Positions 9,472 through 19,271 of a stretch of 64,000 bases of DNA are shown here, one piece after another. The stretch spans positions 305 through 64,304 of the forward strand of contig NZ_RAQO01000007.1 in assembly GCF_003610775.1 (NCBI RefSeq), written 5' to 3'. Origin of the DNA: Alginatibacterium sediminis. GTDB taxonomy: Bacteria; Pseudomonadota; Gammaproteobacteria; Enterobacterales; Celerinatantimonadaceae. The stretch's first letter is position 1; the number at the start of each line of letters is the position of its first letter. The translations under genes were made by a program, and so were the position numbers. The notes beneath the pieces are model-generated. The model had not been told where the DNA came from. It saw nothing but the letters and a program-made list of their open reading frames with translations, and ran no database searches.

Positions 9472-11139
9472 ATGCAACTAAATATCCGCCAACGCCTATT
9501 AGCACTCACTATTATTCCAATTCTAATTGTAGCCATTACTATGTTGGTTTCGAATCATAGTGAAAACCAAAAACTAAATGATAAGCAAATGTTGTTAACC
9601 CAAGAGCGCATGATGGGCATGAAACAACAAGAATTACGCTCTCAAGTGGAAATTGCTCAAAGCGCAATCCAGCCGCTACTTGGAGATGACGCCAACCAAG
9701 CGCAAGCCATTGAGCAATTGAAGTCAATCAAGTTTGGAACTTCTGGGTACATTTTTGGTTACAACAGCAAAGGAGACCGAGTTTTCAGCGGTGCTAGCGA
9801 TGCTGGAGTTGGCGACAACTTTTGGAATCTAAAAGATGAGAAAGGTACCTACCTTATTCAAGAGTTGGTCAACAACGCTAAAGCCCAACGCGATGAATTC
9901 ACCTACTATTACTTCCCCAAACCCGGTGAGAGTGAAGCCTTGCCCAAAATGGGATTAGCGACTTATATAGCCCAATGGGACTTAGTCATTGGAACTGGTT
10001 TCTACATTGATGATATAGATGCAACCATCGCAGAGCTTAAGTCCCAAAGCGATCAATCCTTATCTGAAAGCACGCTATATGATTCGCTACTCAGTTTAGC
10101 GTTGGTTATTGCCGCGATTGTTTTTGGTCTGTTTGTGACCCGCAGTATAATGCGCCCCCTAAATGAGTTTCGATCATCCATTGAAAAATTTGCCCAAGGC
10201 GATGGTGATCTTACCGCTAGAATGACGCCATTCACCATCCCTGAATTTGCCGAACTATCAAGCAACTTCAATACGTTTGTGGAAAACTTACACACAATTA
10301 TTTCCAAAGTGCGGCAAGTCGCAGAAGATGTTGTTTCAGAAACTACGCTGATGAGCGAACGAGCTGGCAATGTTGATACCCTGAGTCATTCACAGCGCGA
10401 AGAAACCGAGCAAGTGGCAACAGCAATGACGCAAATGACAACTACCGCCCATGAAATATCAGGCAATGCAAGTCAGGCTGCTTCCTCTGCCCAATCAGCA
10501 GAAAATAGTTCCGAACAAGCGAGCCAAACCGTTACTGCGGCAACTACATCAGTCCGTTCCTTAGCTGCAGAAGTATTGCAAGCTAGTGAGGTAATCTCTC
10601 GTTTGGAAGGCGATGTTCAAAACATTTCATCTGCTTTAGGTGTTATCCAAGGTATTGCCGAGCAGACTAATCTACTGGCGCTAAATGCTGCTATCGAAGC
10701 GGCCCGAGCCGGAGAACAAGGTCGTGGTTTTGCAGTGGTTGCCGACGAAGTCCGACAATTGGCCAGCCGCACACAAAAAAGCACTGGCGAAATTCATGAA
10801 ATGATTGAGTCCTTAAAATCAGCTTCTGACGCGGCCGTATTAGCTATGGAGTCCAGTTGTCAACGTGGCGAAACTACAGTTCAAGAAGCCGAAGCAGCAA
10901 GCGAAGCTCTGCAATTAATTCGTGACTCGATACAAACAATCATGGATGTCAGCGCGCTTATCGCTACCTCAACTGAGCAACAAAGTATTGTGGGACAAGA
11001 GATTTCAGAACGCATAGTTGTCATTGCTGATCAAAGCAGTCAATCAGCACAACTGGCAATATCTAATCGAGAAGGGAGCGCAACGCTTCAAGAACGCGCA
11101 ACAGATTTGGATGACTTAGTTCGTAAGTTTAAACTTTAG
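9472..11139 (+). CDS. Methyl-accepting chemotaxis protein, tandem paralogue
   Basis: 555 residues, the same length and layout as the preceding gene: TM1 near 9-28, sCache_2-like domain ([26 protein letters not shown]), TM2 near 200-222, HAMP, signalling hairpin with the identical tip [19 protein letters not shown]. The sensor halves have diverged far more than the cytoplasmic halves, as expected for duplicated receptors with different ligands. Unlike its neighbour it has a clear sigma-28-type promoter. AGGA precedes the ATG. Confidence 0.93.
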   Translation: MQLNIRQRLLALTIIPILIVAITMLVSNHSENQKLNDKQMLLTQERMMGMKQQELRSQVEIAQSAIQPLLGDDANQAQAIEQLKSIKFGTSGYIFGYNSKGDRVFSGASDAGVGDNFWNLKDEKGTYLIQELVNNAKAQRDEFTYYYFPKPGESEALPKMGLATYIAQWDLVIGTGFYIDDIDATIAELKSQSDQSLSESTLYDSLLSLALVIAAIVFGLFVTRSIMRPLNEFRSSIEKFAQGDGDLTARMTPFTIPEFAELSSNFNTFVENLHTIISKVRQVAEDVVSETTLMSERAGNVDTLSHSQREETEQVATAMTQMTTTAHEISGNASQAASSAQSAENSSEQASQTVTAATTSVRSLAAEVLQASEVISRLEGDVQNISSALGVIQGIAEQTNLLALNAAIEAARAGEQGRGFAVVADEVRQLASRTQKSTGEIHEMIESLKSASDAAVLAMESSCQRGETTVQEAEAASEALQLIRDSIQTIMDVSALIATSTEQQSIVGQEISERIVVIADQSSQSAQLAISNREGSATLQERATDLDDLVRKFKL

Positions 11140-11155
11140 GCCTATAACATCTGGT

Positions 11156-11193
11156 ATTTGTATCGCGCGGTGGGCAGTACGCGCGATACAAAT
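11156..11193. terminator. Long inverted repeat between convergent genes (probable bidirectional terminator)
   Basis: A perfect 14-bp inverted repeat (ATTTGTATCGCGCG and its complement) with a 10-nt loop lies 16 bp after the chemoreceptor stop and 9 bp from the stop of the convergent YciI-like gene. It lacks a strong U-tract right at the stem, so its efficiency is uncertain. Confidence 0.6.
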
Positions 11194-11202
11194 CCACCAT
11201 TT

Positions 11203-11538
11203 TTAGAGATTGATGGTCGGGCGTACTTCAATGGTCCCATAACGGGCGCTAGGTATCTTTGCAGCCCATTGCAAGGCGCTGTCCATACTTTCACATTCAA
11301 GTACATAGTATCCGCCAAGTTGCTGTGTACCGTCTTTAACCGGTCCCTGCTCTATAATTGACTCTCCCTCACGTACTTTCAACGATCGGGCTGTATTACT
11401 TTCTTGGAGCGCTTCTCCGGTGACGATCACACCAGCGTTTTTGGCCTCACGACCAAACTCCCGGTATTGCTGCATTAATTCTGACATATCGACATCAGCG
11501 TAGTTTTCAAGGTTATAAATGAGCGCTACAAATTGCAT
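11203..11538 (-). CDS. YciI-like (DGPF/YCII-related) protein
   Basis: A 111-residue ferredoxin-like-fold protein of the YCII-related family. Landmarks: the MQFVALIYN first strand, the QGPVKDGTQQLGGYYVLE segment equivalent to the DGPF-type motif, and EVRPTINL at the end. These small proteins are often dimeric and sit beside extracytoplasmic sigma factors, but none is present here. The ATG at 11538 is chosen because AGAGGG lies about 8 nt upstream; the longer frame from 11562 adds eight unlikely residues. Biochemical role unknown. Confidence 0.8.
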   Translation of the reverse strand: MQFVALIYNLENYADVDMSELMQQYREFGREAKNAGVIVTGEALQESNTARSLKVREGESIIEQGPVKDGTQQLGGYYVLECESMDSALQWAAKIPSARYGTIEVRPTINL

Positions 11539-11624
11539 CGCTGTTGGCCCTCTAGTTATCATCTACTACTTCAAACATAGTCGCCAACATCAGGTTTGTC
11601 ATCAGCCTACAGGGATTGATACAT

Positions 11625-11656
11625 AAAAAAAACCTAGCTCAAAGGCTAGGTTTTTT
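11625..11656 (-). terminator. Bidirectional intrinsic terminator after purL
   Basis: A CCTAGC/GCTAGG stem flanked by eight A on one side and six T on the other, with a 6-nt loop. On the minus strand it ends purL, 24 bp past its stop. By symmetry it could also work on the plus strand. Confidence 0.9.
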
Positions 11657-11679
11657 AGGCTTTTATGACTTAAGCTTGC

Positions 11680-14600
11680 TTAGCCTAAGTTAACCCGTGC
11701 ATTTCTAAACATACGCATCCAAGCGCCATCTTCGCCCCATTGATCAGGGTGCCAAGAGTTTGCAACGGTTCTAAACACGCGCTCCGGGTGAGGCATCATA
11801 ATCGTAACTCGTCCATCGCTTGAGGTCACGCCAGTGATGCCTTGCGGTGAACCATTTGGATTACTAGGATAGTTTTCCGTTACTTTGCCATAGTTATCAA
11901 TGTACTTAAGAGCGACTTGTCCGCTTGCTGCCAATTGCTCAAGGTGTTGATCTGATTTAAGTTCAACACGCCCTTCCCCATGTGACACAGCGATTGGTAA
12001 ACGGCTGCCCTGCATGCCTTGTAAGAATATAGAGGCAGACTCTTGCACCTCAACCATACTAAAGCGCGCTTCAAACTGCTCAGAGTTATTGCGGACAAAA
12101 CGAGGCCATAAGTCACTACCCGGAATAAGCTCATGTAAATTTGATAGCATTTGGCAACCATTACAGACACCTAACGCAAACGAATCACTGCGTTCAAAGA
12201 AACTAGCAAATTGTGCTCGGGCGCGTTCGTTGAACAAAATGGACTTAGCCCATCCTTCACCCGCACCTAATACATCGCCGTAAGAGAAACCGCCGCAAGC
12301 AACTAAGCCAGCAAAGGTATCTAAGCTGACGCGTCCTGCAAGCACATCACTCATATGTACATCGATGGCATCAAAACCAGCGCGGTTAAATGCTGCCGCC
12401 ATTTCGTAATGGGAGTTAACCCCTTGCTCTCGCAAAATAGCCATTTGCGGGCGTACACCTGTCAATATCATTGGTGCGGCAATATCTTGCTTAGGATCAA
12501 AGCTCAAGTTTGCATGTAAGCCAGGATCTTTGGCATCGAGTTTCAATTCAAACTCTTGCTGGGCGCACTCAGGGTTATCACGGAGTGCTTGCATTCTAAG
12601 TGTGGTTTGCGCCCAAATTTCGCGATAATGGGTGCGACTATTTCCAAGTACCATTTCCCCGCCGCGTTGGAATCGGATCATGTCAGTGTCGTTGAGCTCG
12701 CCAATAACATGACTGCAATGGGCAAGCCCATGACCTGCAAGGCAATTAAGGACCGCTTCTTTATCGTCGCTACGCACTTGGATAACACAACCGAGCTCTT
12801 CACTAAATAAAGCCCCCAAGTTGTCGCCTCCGAGTTGGTCTAAGCTGATATCAACACCAACATGCCCAGCGAACGCCATTTCAGTAATAGTCGTAAACAG
12901 GCCACCGTCACTACGATCGTGATAAGCCAATAGTTTTTGCTCTGCAGTTAATTGCTGCATCGCATTAAAGAAACCAAGCATTAACTCCGGGGAGTCAAGA
13001 TCAGCAGCCTCATTACCCAACTGTTGATAAACTTGCGCAAGCGCACTGGCACCCAATCGGTTTTGGTTTTGGCCCAAGTCCACTAAAATAAGATTACTGT
13101 CACCCAAGTCACTTCGAAGCTCTGGTGTGACGCTAAGACGGATATCTTCTACTCGGGCAAACGCGGTTATAACTAAGGATAGTGGTGAGGTAACAGCTTG
13201 ATCTTCACCGGTCTCATTCCATGCAGTTTTCATCGACATCGAGTCCTTGCCTACCGGGATGGTAATCCCAAGTGCAGGGCAAAGCTCTTCACCGACAGCT
13301 TTAACAGCTTCATATAGACCGGCATCTTCACCAGGGTGGCCACCAGCTGCCATCCAGTTAGCTGACATCTTAATGCGTTTAATATCGCCAATATTGGTAG
13401 CGGCGATGTTAGTTAAAGACTCAGCAACGGCCATACGAGCAGATGCGCCATGGCTTATTAGCGCCGTTGGAGTACGCTCACCTAGCGACATGGCTTCGCC
13501 ATGATAGGTGTCGTAACTTGCCGCTGTGACCGCGCAATCTGCAACGGGGACTTGCCACGGACCGACCATTTGGTCTCGAGCGACTAGGCCAGTAACACTG
13601 CGATCACCAATAGTGATCAAGAAGGTTTTTTCTGCAACAGCCGGCAGGCGTAAAATACGCTCGGCTGCATCGTTGATTTCAATTAAAGAGGTATCTAACG
13701 CCGGCCCGGTAAAGCGCTCAGTCTTAACATCTCTGTGCATTTTCGGCGCTTTGCCCAACAACACTTCTAGAGGCATACGGATAGGATCGTTACCGAAATA
13801 ACTATCATGTAAGATCAGGTCGCGCTCTTCTAACGCCTCACCGATAACCGCATACTGAGCGCGCTCGCGCTGACATATTTGGTCAAAGACATCTAGTTTC
13901 TCAACTGGAATAGCCATCACATAACGTTCTTGAGACTCGTTACACCAAATCTCAAGAGGTGACATGCCTGGCTCATCGTTTGGAACAGCACGTAAATCAA
14001 AGCGACCACCACGACCACCATCGTCAACCAGTTCAGGGCAGCCATTTGATAAGCCACCAGCACCAATATCATGAATAAACACGATCGGGTTGTCGTCACC
14101 CAACTGCCAACAGCGGTCTATCACTTCTTGGCATCGTCTTTCCATCTCTGGATTTTCACGTTGAACCGATGCAAAGTCGAGATCTTCTGCGCTTTGTCCG
14201 CTATCCATTGAAGAGGCTGCACCTCCACCAAGACCGATATTCATTGCAGGACCGCCTAAGACAATAATCTTAGCGCCGACAGGAATTTCTTTCTTCTGTA
14301 CGTGTTCACCGCGAATATTACCTAGGCCACCAGCCAACATAATTGGTTTGTGATAACCGCGAACTTCAGTGCCATTAAAGCTTTCTACTTTTTGCTCATA
14401 GGTACGGAAATAGCCCAAAATATTAGGACGACCAAACTCATTGTTGAATGCAGCGCCGCCTAGAGGGCCTTCGAGCATAATGTCTAAAGCTTCGACGATG
14501 CGCGCGGGTTTACCGTATTCAACTTCCCACGCTTGTTCAAAGCCTGGGATGCGTAAGTTACTAACCGTGAAACCAACCAAACCTGCTTTAGGTTTAGAGC

Positions 14601-15573
14601 CAATGCCGGTAGCGCCTTCATCTCGAATTTCGCCACCAGAGCCTGTTGCTGCTCCTGGAAACGGAGAAATAGCAGTTGGGTGGTTATGGGTTTCAACTTT
14701 CATCAAGATATGAATATCTTCTTGGTGAAAATCATATTGATGGCTGGCAGCATTAGGGAAAAAGCGCCCAGCTTTCGAACCTTCCATTACTGAAGCATTA
14801 TCTTTATAGGCCGACAACACAAAACAGCTTTCTTGCTCGTAGGTATTCTTAATCATTTTGAACAAGGATTTAGGCTGAACTTCGCCATCAATTGTCCAAT
14901 CCGCGTTAAAGATTTTATGACGACAATGTTCTGAGTTCGCTTGGGCAAACATCATTAGTTCTATGTCGTTAGGATTGCGATCAAGGCCTTTGAAACTATC
15001 GACAAGATAGTCAATTTCATCTTCAGCTAATGCTAGTCCCAAATTCTGATTGGCTAACTCAAGCGCATTACGGCCGTCACCTAGTACATCAACAGCGACA
15101 AAGGGGCTTGGTTTAGCCACATGGAAAAGCTTTTGCGCATCGCTCATTTGAGAGAACACAGCTTCCATCATCCGGTCGTGGAGCATTGCTTTAAGAGTAC
15201 TTAACTGCATTTCATCTAGGTCAGCACTAAGTTCAATATAGTAAGCTAAACCACGTTCTAATCGAGCAATACAGGCTAAACCACAGTTATGTGCAATATC
15301 ACTGGCTTTAGATGACCAAGGTGAAATCGTACCCGGGCGCGGCGTAATCAACAACAACAAGCCTTCGGGTTGATGTTCCTCAATGCTCGGTCCATAGCTT
15401 AAGAGCCGTTCTAAAACTTGCTCTTGCGTGCCATTAAGTTCGCTGGTTACATCAGCAAAATGCATGTACTCGGCGTAAATATTAGTCACTGGAAGCTGCT
15501 GAGCGCGACAACGCTTTAGCAGTTGAGATACTCGAAAATCTGAAAGCGCTGGTGCGCCACGTAAGGTCAACAT
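11680..15573 (-). CDS. purL: Phosphoribosylformylglycinamidine synthase
   Basis: The large single-chain PurL of gammaproteobacteria (1297 residues from the preferred ATG). It makes FGAM from FGAR, glutamine and ATP in de novo purine synthesis. Order: PurS-like N-terminal domain ([16 protein letters not shown] at the start), linker, two AIRS-type halves ([29 protein letters not shown]-type loops), and the C-terminal class I glutaminase with nucleophile in [11 protein letters not shown] and the HPER motif near the end. The in-frame ATG at 15663 would add 30 residues not shared with E. coli PurL (1295 residues). Divergent from mltF, as in E. coli. Confidence 0.97.
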   Translation of the reverse strand: MLTLRGAPALSDFRVSQLLKRCRAQQLPVTNIYAEYMHFADVTSELNGTQEQVLERLLSYGPSIEEHQPEGLLLLITPRPGTISPWSSKASDIAHNCGLACIARLERGLAYYIELSADLDEMQLSTLKAMLHDRMMEAVFSQMSDAQKLFHVAKPSPFVAVDVLGDGRNALELANQNLGLALAEDEIDYLVDSFKGLDRNPNDIELMMFAQANSEHCRHKIFNADWTIDGEVQPKSLFKMIKNTYEQESCFVLSAYKDNASVMEGSKAGRFFPNAASHQYDFHQEDIHILMKVETHNHPTAISPFPGAATGSGGEIRDEGATGIGSKPKAGLVGFTVSNLRIPGFEQAWEVEYGKPARIVEALDIMLEGPLGGAAFNNEFGRPNILGYFRTYEQKVESFNGTEVRGYHKPIMLAGGLGNIRGEHVQKKEIPVGAKIIVLGGPAMNIGLGGGAASSMDSGQSAEDLDFASVQRENPEMERRCQEVIDRCWQLGDDNPIVFIHDIGAGGLSNGCPELVDDGGRGGRFDLRAVPNDEPGMSPLEIWCNESQERYVMAIPVEKLDVFDQICQRERAQYAVIGEALEERDLILHDSYFGNDPIRMPLEVLLGKAPKMHRDVKTERFTGPALDTSLIEINDAAERILRLPAVAEKTFLITIGDRSVTGLVARDQMVGPWQVPVADCAVTAASYDTYHGEAMSLGERTPTALISHGASARMAVAESLTNIAATNIGDIKRIKMSANWMAAGGHPGEDAGLYEAVKAVGEELCPALGITIPVGKDSMSMKTAWNETGEDQAVTSPLSLVITAFARVEDIRLSVTPELRSDLGDSNLILVDLGQNQNRLGASALAQVYQQLGNEAADLDSPELMLGFFNAMQQLTAEQKLLAYHDRSDGGLFTTITEMAFAGHVGVDISLDQLGGDNLGALFSEELGCVIQVRSDDKEAVLNCLAGHGLAHCSHVIGELNDTDMIRFQRGGEMVLGNSRTHYREIWAQTTLRMQALRDNPECAQQEFELKLDAKDPGLHANLSFDPKQDIAAPMILTGVRPQMAILREQGVNSHYEMAAAFNRAGFDAIDVHMSDVLAGRVSLDTFAGLVACGGFSYGDVLGAGEGWAKSILFNERARAQFASFFERSDSFALGVCNGCQMLSNLHELIPGSDLWPRFVRNNSEQFEARFSMVEVQESASIFLQGMQGSRLPIAVSHGEGRVELKSDQHLEQLAASGQVALKYIDNYGKVTENYPSNPNGSPQGITGVTSSDGRVTIMMPHPERVFRTVANSWHPDQWGEDGAWMRMFRNARVNLG

Positions 15574-15753
15574 AGTTAAAGCTCGCTTTTCCGCTGTGGA
15601 GGTGGGAGGTAGAGCCCAAGCCATATGGCTTGGAAAATTGCGCCGAATTATAGGGTAAATCAACTAGATGGTAAACCTAGGAGTTAATATCAATTGCATT
15701 GATCTTGAACCAAATATCTCTAGAATCTACAAAGACAATCAAAGGAGATTCAT

Positions 15754-17379
15754 TTGCCGCGTTTTTTAGTTCGCCTTTTTGCCGTGTTTTCAGTTGTTTT
15801 GCTTTTACAAGCCTGCGAACGCCAGCCTACAACTAACTACTTAGACCAGATCAAAGACAGCGGTGAATTAAGGGTTGGAACACTTTATAGCCATCAAACC
15901 TTCTTCTATAATCAAGATGGTCTTGAAAGTGGCCTTGAATACGACCTACTTACGCAATTAGCTCAATCTCTGGGCGTGACATTACGGATGATCCCGTTAA
16001 TTAGCCAAGAAGAACTTTTTAAGGCGATGAACAACGATCAAGTCGATCTATTGGCTGCTGGCCTTTCTCCAACCCGTAAAAACCGAGTTTTCTTTCGCTA
16101 TTCCCCGCATATTTATAAAGTGAATAGTCACCTGGTTTATCGCCGCGGCTCTAACCGCCCACGTACTTTGGAAGAAATCGACGATACCGTTTGGTTATTA
16201 AGAAACAGCTACAATGAACAATTACTTGAAGAAAGCATAGATGGCGACGAAACCATCGAGATTAAGTTTGCCGACTATGACGAAAACGAACTACTTCGCC
16301 AAATAGCCGAGCAAGAAATCAGCTATGCGCTTGTCAATGACTCAAACCTGATGATCCAACGCCGTTCATATCCAGAACTGTCCAGTGCATTAACCCTAGA
16401 GGAAGATCTAGGCATTGTCTGGTATATGTCTCGAGAACGCGACGACAGCTTCTACAGTACCGTTTTGGATTTTGTCGGAAAGCGCCACATTGACGGAACC
16501 ATTGCCAAGCTATATCAGCGCTATTTGAGTTACATCGAAGACTTTGACTATGTGGATACTCGCGCATTTGTTCGAGCTGTTGACGACCGCCTGCCAAAAT
16601 ACCAAGCTTGGTTTGAGCAATATGCTGGTACTTTAGATTGGCGTTTGCTTGCAGCCGTTGGTTACCAAGAATCTCATTGGAAAGCGGATGCGGTATCACC
16701 TACCGGAGTCCGCGGAATTATGATGCTCACCAACCCTACCGCTAAATCAGTTGGGGTTAAGGACCGAACCGATCCTGAGCAAAGCATTAGAGGGGGTGCA
16801 ACTTATCTACAACAATTGATCGGTCGTGTGCCAGAAACCATCCCTGAAGATGAAAAAATTTGGTTTGCCTTAGCCAGCTACAATATAGGTTTTGGTCACG
16901 TACTCGACGCTCGTTTATTAACACGAATGCAAGGTGCCGATGACAACAGCTGGGATGAGGTTAAAGAACGACTGCCATTACTGATGCAGCGTAAATGGCA
17001 CCGCCAAACTCGTTACGGCTATGCCCGTGGGAAAGAGGCGTACCATTATGTCACCAATATACAAATGTATTATCAAAACCTGTTGTTACTCTTAAACCAA
17101 CAACAAGAACAACAACGTATTGAAGAGCTAGCAATTCTTGAACAACAGAAACTGGATTTAGCTGCTGAACTGGCAGCATCACAGATGGCGGCCGCCGAAC
17201 AAGGAATGCAATATGGGCATGAAATATTCAACTTAGATTTTCAATTAACGACCCTAAGCGACGCTTCCTCAGCTGAAACGCAAGATGTCCAAAGTGTTGA
17301 AAACGAAATGGGAAAAGCAGTAGACCCGATTGAGTCAGCAGACGACAGTATCGATAAGCTCGAAAAAAACAGCCAATGA
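15754..17379 (+). CDS. mltF: Membrane-bound lytic murein transglycosylase F
   Basis: A 541-residue lipoprotein (LLLQAC, Cys21) starting with TTG; a strong AAAGGAG lies 6 nt upstream and decides this start. An ABC-transporter solute-binding-like domain (about 35-265, LRVGTLYSHQTFF onward) regulates a C-terminal SLT domain (about 290-440) whose GYQESHW carries the likely catalytic Glu, with GVRGIMMLT and ASYNIGFGH. The tail beyond about 450 is Q/E-rich, predicted coiled/disordered and longer than in E. coli. Cleaves peptidoglycan at the outer membrane. Divergent from purL, which is the conserved neighbour. Confidence 0.95.
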   Translation: MPRFLVRLFAVFSVVLLLQACERQPTTNYLDQIKDSGELRVGTLYSHQTFFYNQDGLESGLEYDLLTQLAQSLGVTLRMIPLISQEELFKAMNNDQVDLLAAGLSPTRKNRVFFRYSPHIYKVNSHLVYRRGSNRPRTLEEIDDTVWLLRNSYNEQLLEESIDGDETIEIKFADYDENELLRQIAEQEISYALVNDSNLMIQRRSYPELSSALTLEEDLGIVWYMSRERDDSFYSTVLDFVGKRHIDGTIAKLYQRYLSYIEDFDYVDTRAFVRAVDDRLPKYQAWFEQYAGTLDWRLLAAVGYQESHWKADAVSPTGVRGIMMLTNPTAKSVGVKDRTDPEQSIRGGATYLQQLIGRVPETIPEDEKIWFALASYNIGFGHVLDARLLTRMQGADDNSWDEVKERLPLLMQRKWHRQTRYGYARGKEAYHYVTNIQMYYQNLLLLLNQQQEQQRIEELAILEQQKLDLAAELAASQMAAAEQGMQYGHEIFNLDFQLTTLSDASSAETQDVQSVENEMGKAVDPIESADDSIDKLEKNSQ

Positions 17380-17577
17380 CCGGCTTTGATAGCAGGCTAA
17401 TCGGGTGAATAAGGCGTTTGAAAGACCAATAATCGCTTTCGAATCTAGGCCAACTATTCCGAAGCTAAACTTTAGATTCAAATGCTGGGAAACTATATTC
17501 CTATGAAATATGTCACTATAAAATCGGCTGAGTCCCAGTACGACTAAATAAATGCCCCAAAACTTGAATTTAACGAC

Positions 17578-17611
17578 ACTTCATGTAATTGTCATAATCG
17601 TCTTCTATATT
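17578..17611 (+). promoter_or_regulatory. PHO-box-like promoter of a small basic ORF
   Basis: Two 7-mers in PhoB direct-repeat spacing: ACTTCAT (17578-17584), 4-bp AT-rich spacer, TTGTCAT (17589-17595), compared with consensus CTGTCAT. A -10 box TATATT (17606-17611) starts exactly 10 bp after the second 7-mer, the geometry of E. coli phoA. The second 7-mer matches 6/7, the first only 4/7. Transcription should start about 25 nt before the ATG at 17644. Confidence 0.5.
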
Positions 17612-17643
17612 GAAGGCGCATTAATAATAAAAAGAGAAAATCT

Positions 17644-17766
17644 ATGTTAAGTCGTAAACGTTGTTTTAGGCATTCGCCACGTCGCCGTATCCAAATAGCA
17701 CGTGCGCATAAAAAAATGCAACAACGCCAACAGTCTTTCGTTCTGTCTGAACTCTTAATCAACTAA
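17644..17766 (+). CDS. Small basic protein (40 residues), unknown
   Basis: An ATG 10 nt after an AAAGAG opens a 40-residue frame beginning MLSRKRCFRHSPRRRIQIAR, strongly basic in its first 24 residues with a hydrophobic tail (SFVLSELLIN). No transmembrane helix or signal. I recognise no family. Reasons to take it as real: a consistent promoter (PHO-box-like, with -10), ribosome site, ATG and a stop followed by a large hairpin. The composition suggests nucleic acid or ribosome contact, but that is inference only. Confidence 0.5.
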   Translation: MLSRKRCFRHSPRRRIQIARAHKKMQQRQQSFVLSELLIN

Positions 17767-17795
17767 GAACAAATACTGAAAGCGTTACCCGAATA

Positions 17796-17866
17796 CCTCA
17801 AGAAAATCAAAACGCGAAATCACAAAACGCCAGCCTTGCAATAGACTGGAAGCGTTTTTCTTGAGG
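17796..17866. other. Large stem-loop downstream of the small basic ORF
   Basis: A perfect 11-bp stem (CCTCAAGAAAA at 17796-17806 with its complement at 17856-17866) encloses about 49 nt that can form a further weaker stem (AACGC/GCGTT). It lies between the convergent small ORF and the 152-residue gene. It could be a structured 3' end, a terminator or a small RNA. Confidence 0.5.
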
Positions 17867-17912
17867 GACAACCTTCCCTTTATTGTTTAGCTCCCTACCT
17901 TCCTAATTTTCA

Positions 17913-18371
17913 CTATGCACAGCTTTCGGACTCTCGCCGTGATACATAATCGCCACGACAGGTTTGGTGTCTAACCTTAAGTAAAGTTTGTTCAATTATC
18001 TCTTGGGTATTCACTAAGGCCATCAAAGCTACCATTAACGCAGGCCCAGATTTGGGATAATTGTCTGTGGGTGCGAGCTCTAGTAACCGGGTGAGAAAAT
18101 AGCGATTAGCACGATCCGGAAGTTCTAGATTGATATATTCCTTACCGTTAATGCGTACTCGACTTTCCAAGGTCTCTGCCGTTGGCTCTAGCCGGTGCAA
18201 CGAATCGGTGACTAAGCGCATTACCGCAACTCGAGTTGACTCCTTGGCAACTTCATAATGGTCGAACTCAAGTCCAAAAACTTTATCGATAAGTTCGGCA
18301 AGTCTTTGGTTTAAGTCACACTCAGACATACGGGCGTAGTCATCTAGTTTCGATTGTTTGGCAATAAACAT
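17913..18371 (-). CDS. Uncharacterised 152-residue cytoplasmic protein
   Basis: No family recognised. The protein is soluble, without signal or membrane segment, and predicted largely helical, with a short ESRVRINGKEYINLELPDRA segment that may be a beta hairpin. An arginine/serine/glutamate-rich C-terminus includes three cysteines overall. AAGG lies about 12 nt before the ATG. It is monocistronic, facing the small basic ORF. Codon use looks like its neighbours, so it is probably a lineage-specific native gene. Confidence 0.65.
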   Translation of the reverse strand: MFIAKQSKLDDYARMSECDLNQRLAELIDKVFGLEFDHYEVAKESTRVAVMRLVTDSLHRLEPTAETLESRVRINGKEYINLELPDRANRYFLTRLLELAPTDNYPKSGPALMVALMALVNTQEIIEQTLLKVRHQTCRGDYVSRRESESCA

Positions 18372-18677
18372 AACTAATTCTTACCTTCTAGAAGTATCCA
18401 ATTAGGGCTGACAAGTTCGCAAGATCTGCGTTCCACAAGCATAAAAGCTATTTGCTCATTGCACGCTTTGAGGTTGGTATCACAAACATCGGACAATCAA
18501 TATAGGCTAATCCACACGCTAGGATTTGATATGCATCAATTGGCTCCAATAGCCTTAGACCGAATAGTTCTAGTAGTTAAGATGCTTATAAGCACTTTGA
18601 TAAACAATAGCTGCAAAAACGCTATAACATTTTGGTAACAAGGCTGATATACTCCACTGGTCGGAGGAGATACATTC
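18372..18677. other. Intergenic region between divergent genes
   Basis: About 300 bp separating two divergent genes. A TATACT near 18648 could be the -10 box for the DUF4442 gene, but no good -35 is present. I see no further gene or repeat. Confidence 0.4.
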
Positions 18678-19166
18678 ATGTCAAAAAATTACGTATTAGC
18701 CATTTATCATCGTTTTCAGAAATTCCCATTCGGGCAGCAATTATTTAGCCTATATGCAGCCAGACGCGCCCCCTACTTCCAAAGTATTTCGCCGCTGGTA
18801 ACATCGCTAAAAGAAAACTATTGCGAATGCTTAATTAAGAAGCGCAAAAAGGTGACCAACCACATCGGTACCGTTCATGTCATTGCGATCTGCAATGGTA
18901 TGGAACTGGCGATGGGCTTTATGGCCGAAGCCTCTATTCCAAAACACTTACGCTGGATCCCTAAAGGCATGCAAGTCGATTACACAGCTAAAGCTGCTAG
19001 TGATGTGCGCTGTATTGCGAAAGTTAATCCAGAACAGTGGCAGGTAGGTGAGTTAGTGGTACCAATAGAAGCTTTGGATACTGACGGCGTCTGTGTGGTA
19101 CGTGGCAGCATTACCTTATGGGTCACAGAAAAACCACAACGCGACGAGAAACCACCAGCCAGTTAA
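18678..19166 (+). CDS. DUF4442 hotdog-fold protein (thioesterase-like)
   Basis: A 162-residue protein of the DUF4442 family in the hotdog superfamily. Typical landmarks are the pair of surface strands (KKRKKVTNHIGTVHVIAICNGMELAMGFMAEASIP) with the conserved NHIG-type turn and helix, then a PKGMQVDYTAKAASDVRCIAKV strand. The fold suggests an acyl-CoA thioesterase or acyl-binding role, but substrate and activity are unknown. The ribosome site GGAGGAG lies 8 nt before the ATG. Confidence 0.8.
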   Translation: MSKNYVLAIYHRFQKFPFGQQLFSLYAARRAPYFQSISPLVTSLKENYCECLIKKRKKVTNHIGTVHVIAICNGMELAMGFMAEASIPKHLRWIPKGMQVDYTAKAASDVRCIAKVNPEQWQVGELVVPIEALDTDGVCVVRGSITLWVTEKPQRDEKPPAS

Positions 19167-19174
19167 TAGTCAAT

Positions 19175-19209
19175 GTGGAAAGTGGAAAGTGGAAAGTGGA
19201 AAGTGGAAA
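19175..19209. repeat. Tandem heptamer (GTGGAAA) x5
   Basis: Five perfect head-to-tail copies of GTGGAAA directly after the DUF4442 gene. An inverted single copy (TTTCCAC) is at 19254-19260. A perfect 8-bp hairpin (TTACGCAG/CTGCGTAA, 19211-19230) lies between them and may serve as terminator between the convergent genes. Copy number may vary by slippage. Confidence 0.85.
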
Positions 19210-19271
19210 ATTACGCAGACACCTGCGTAACACAACAAACACTGCGCTGCACCTTTCCACATAAAGTCGGC

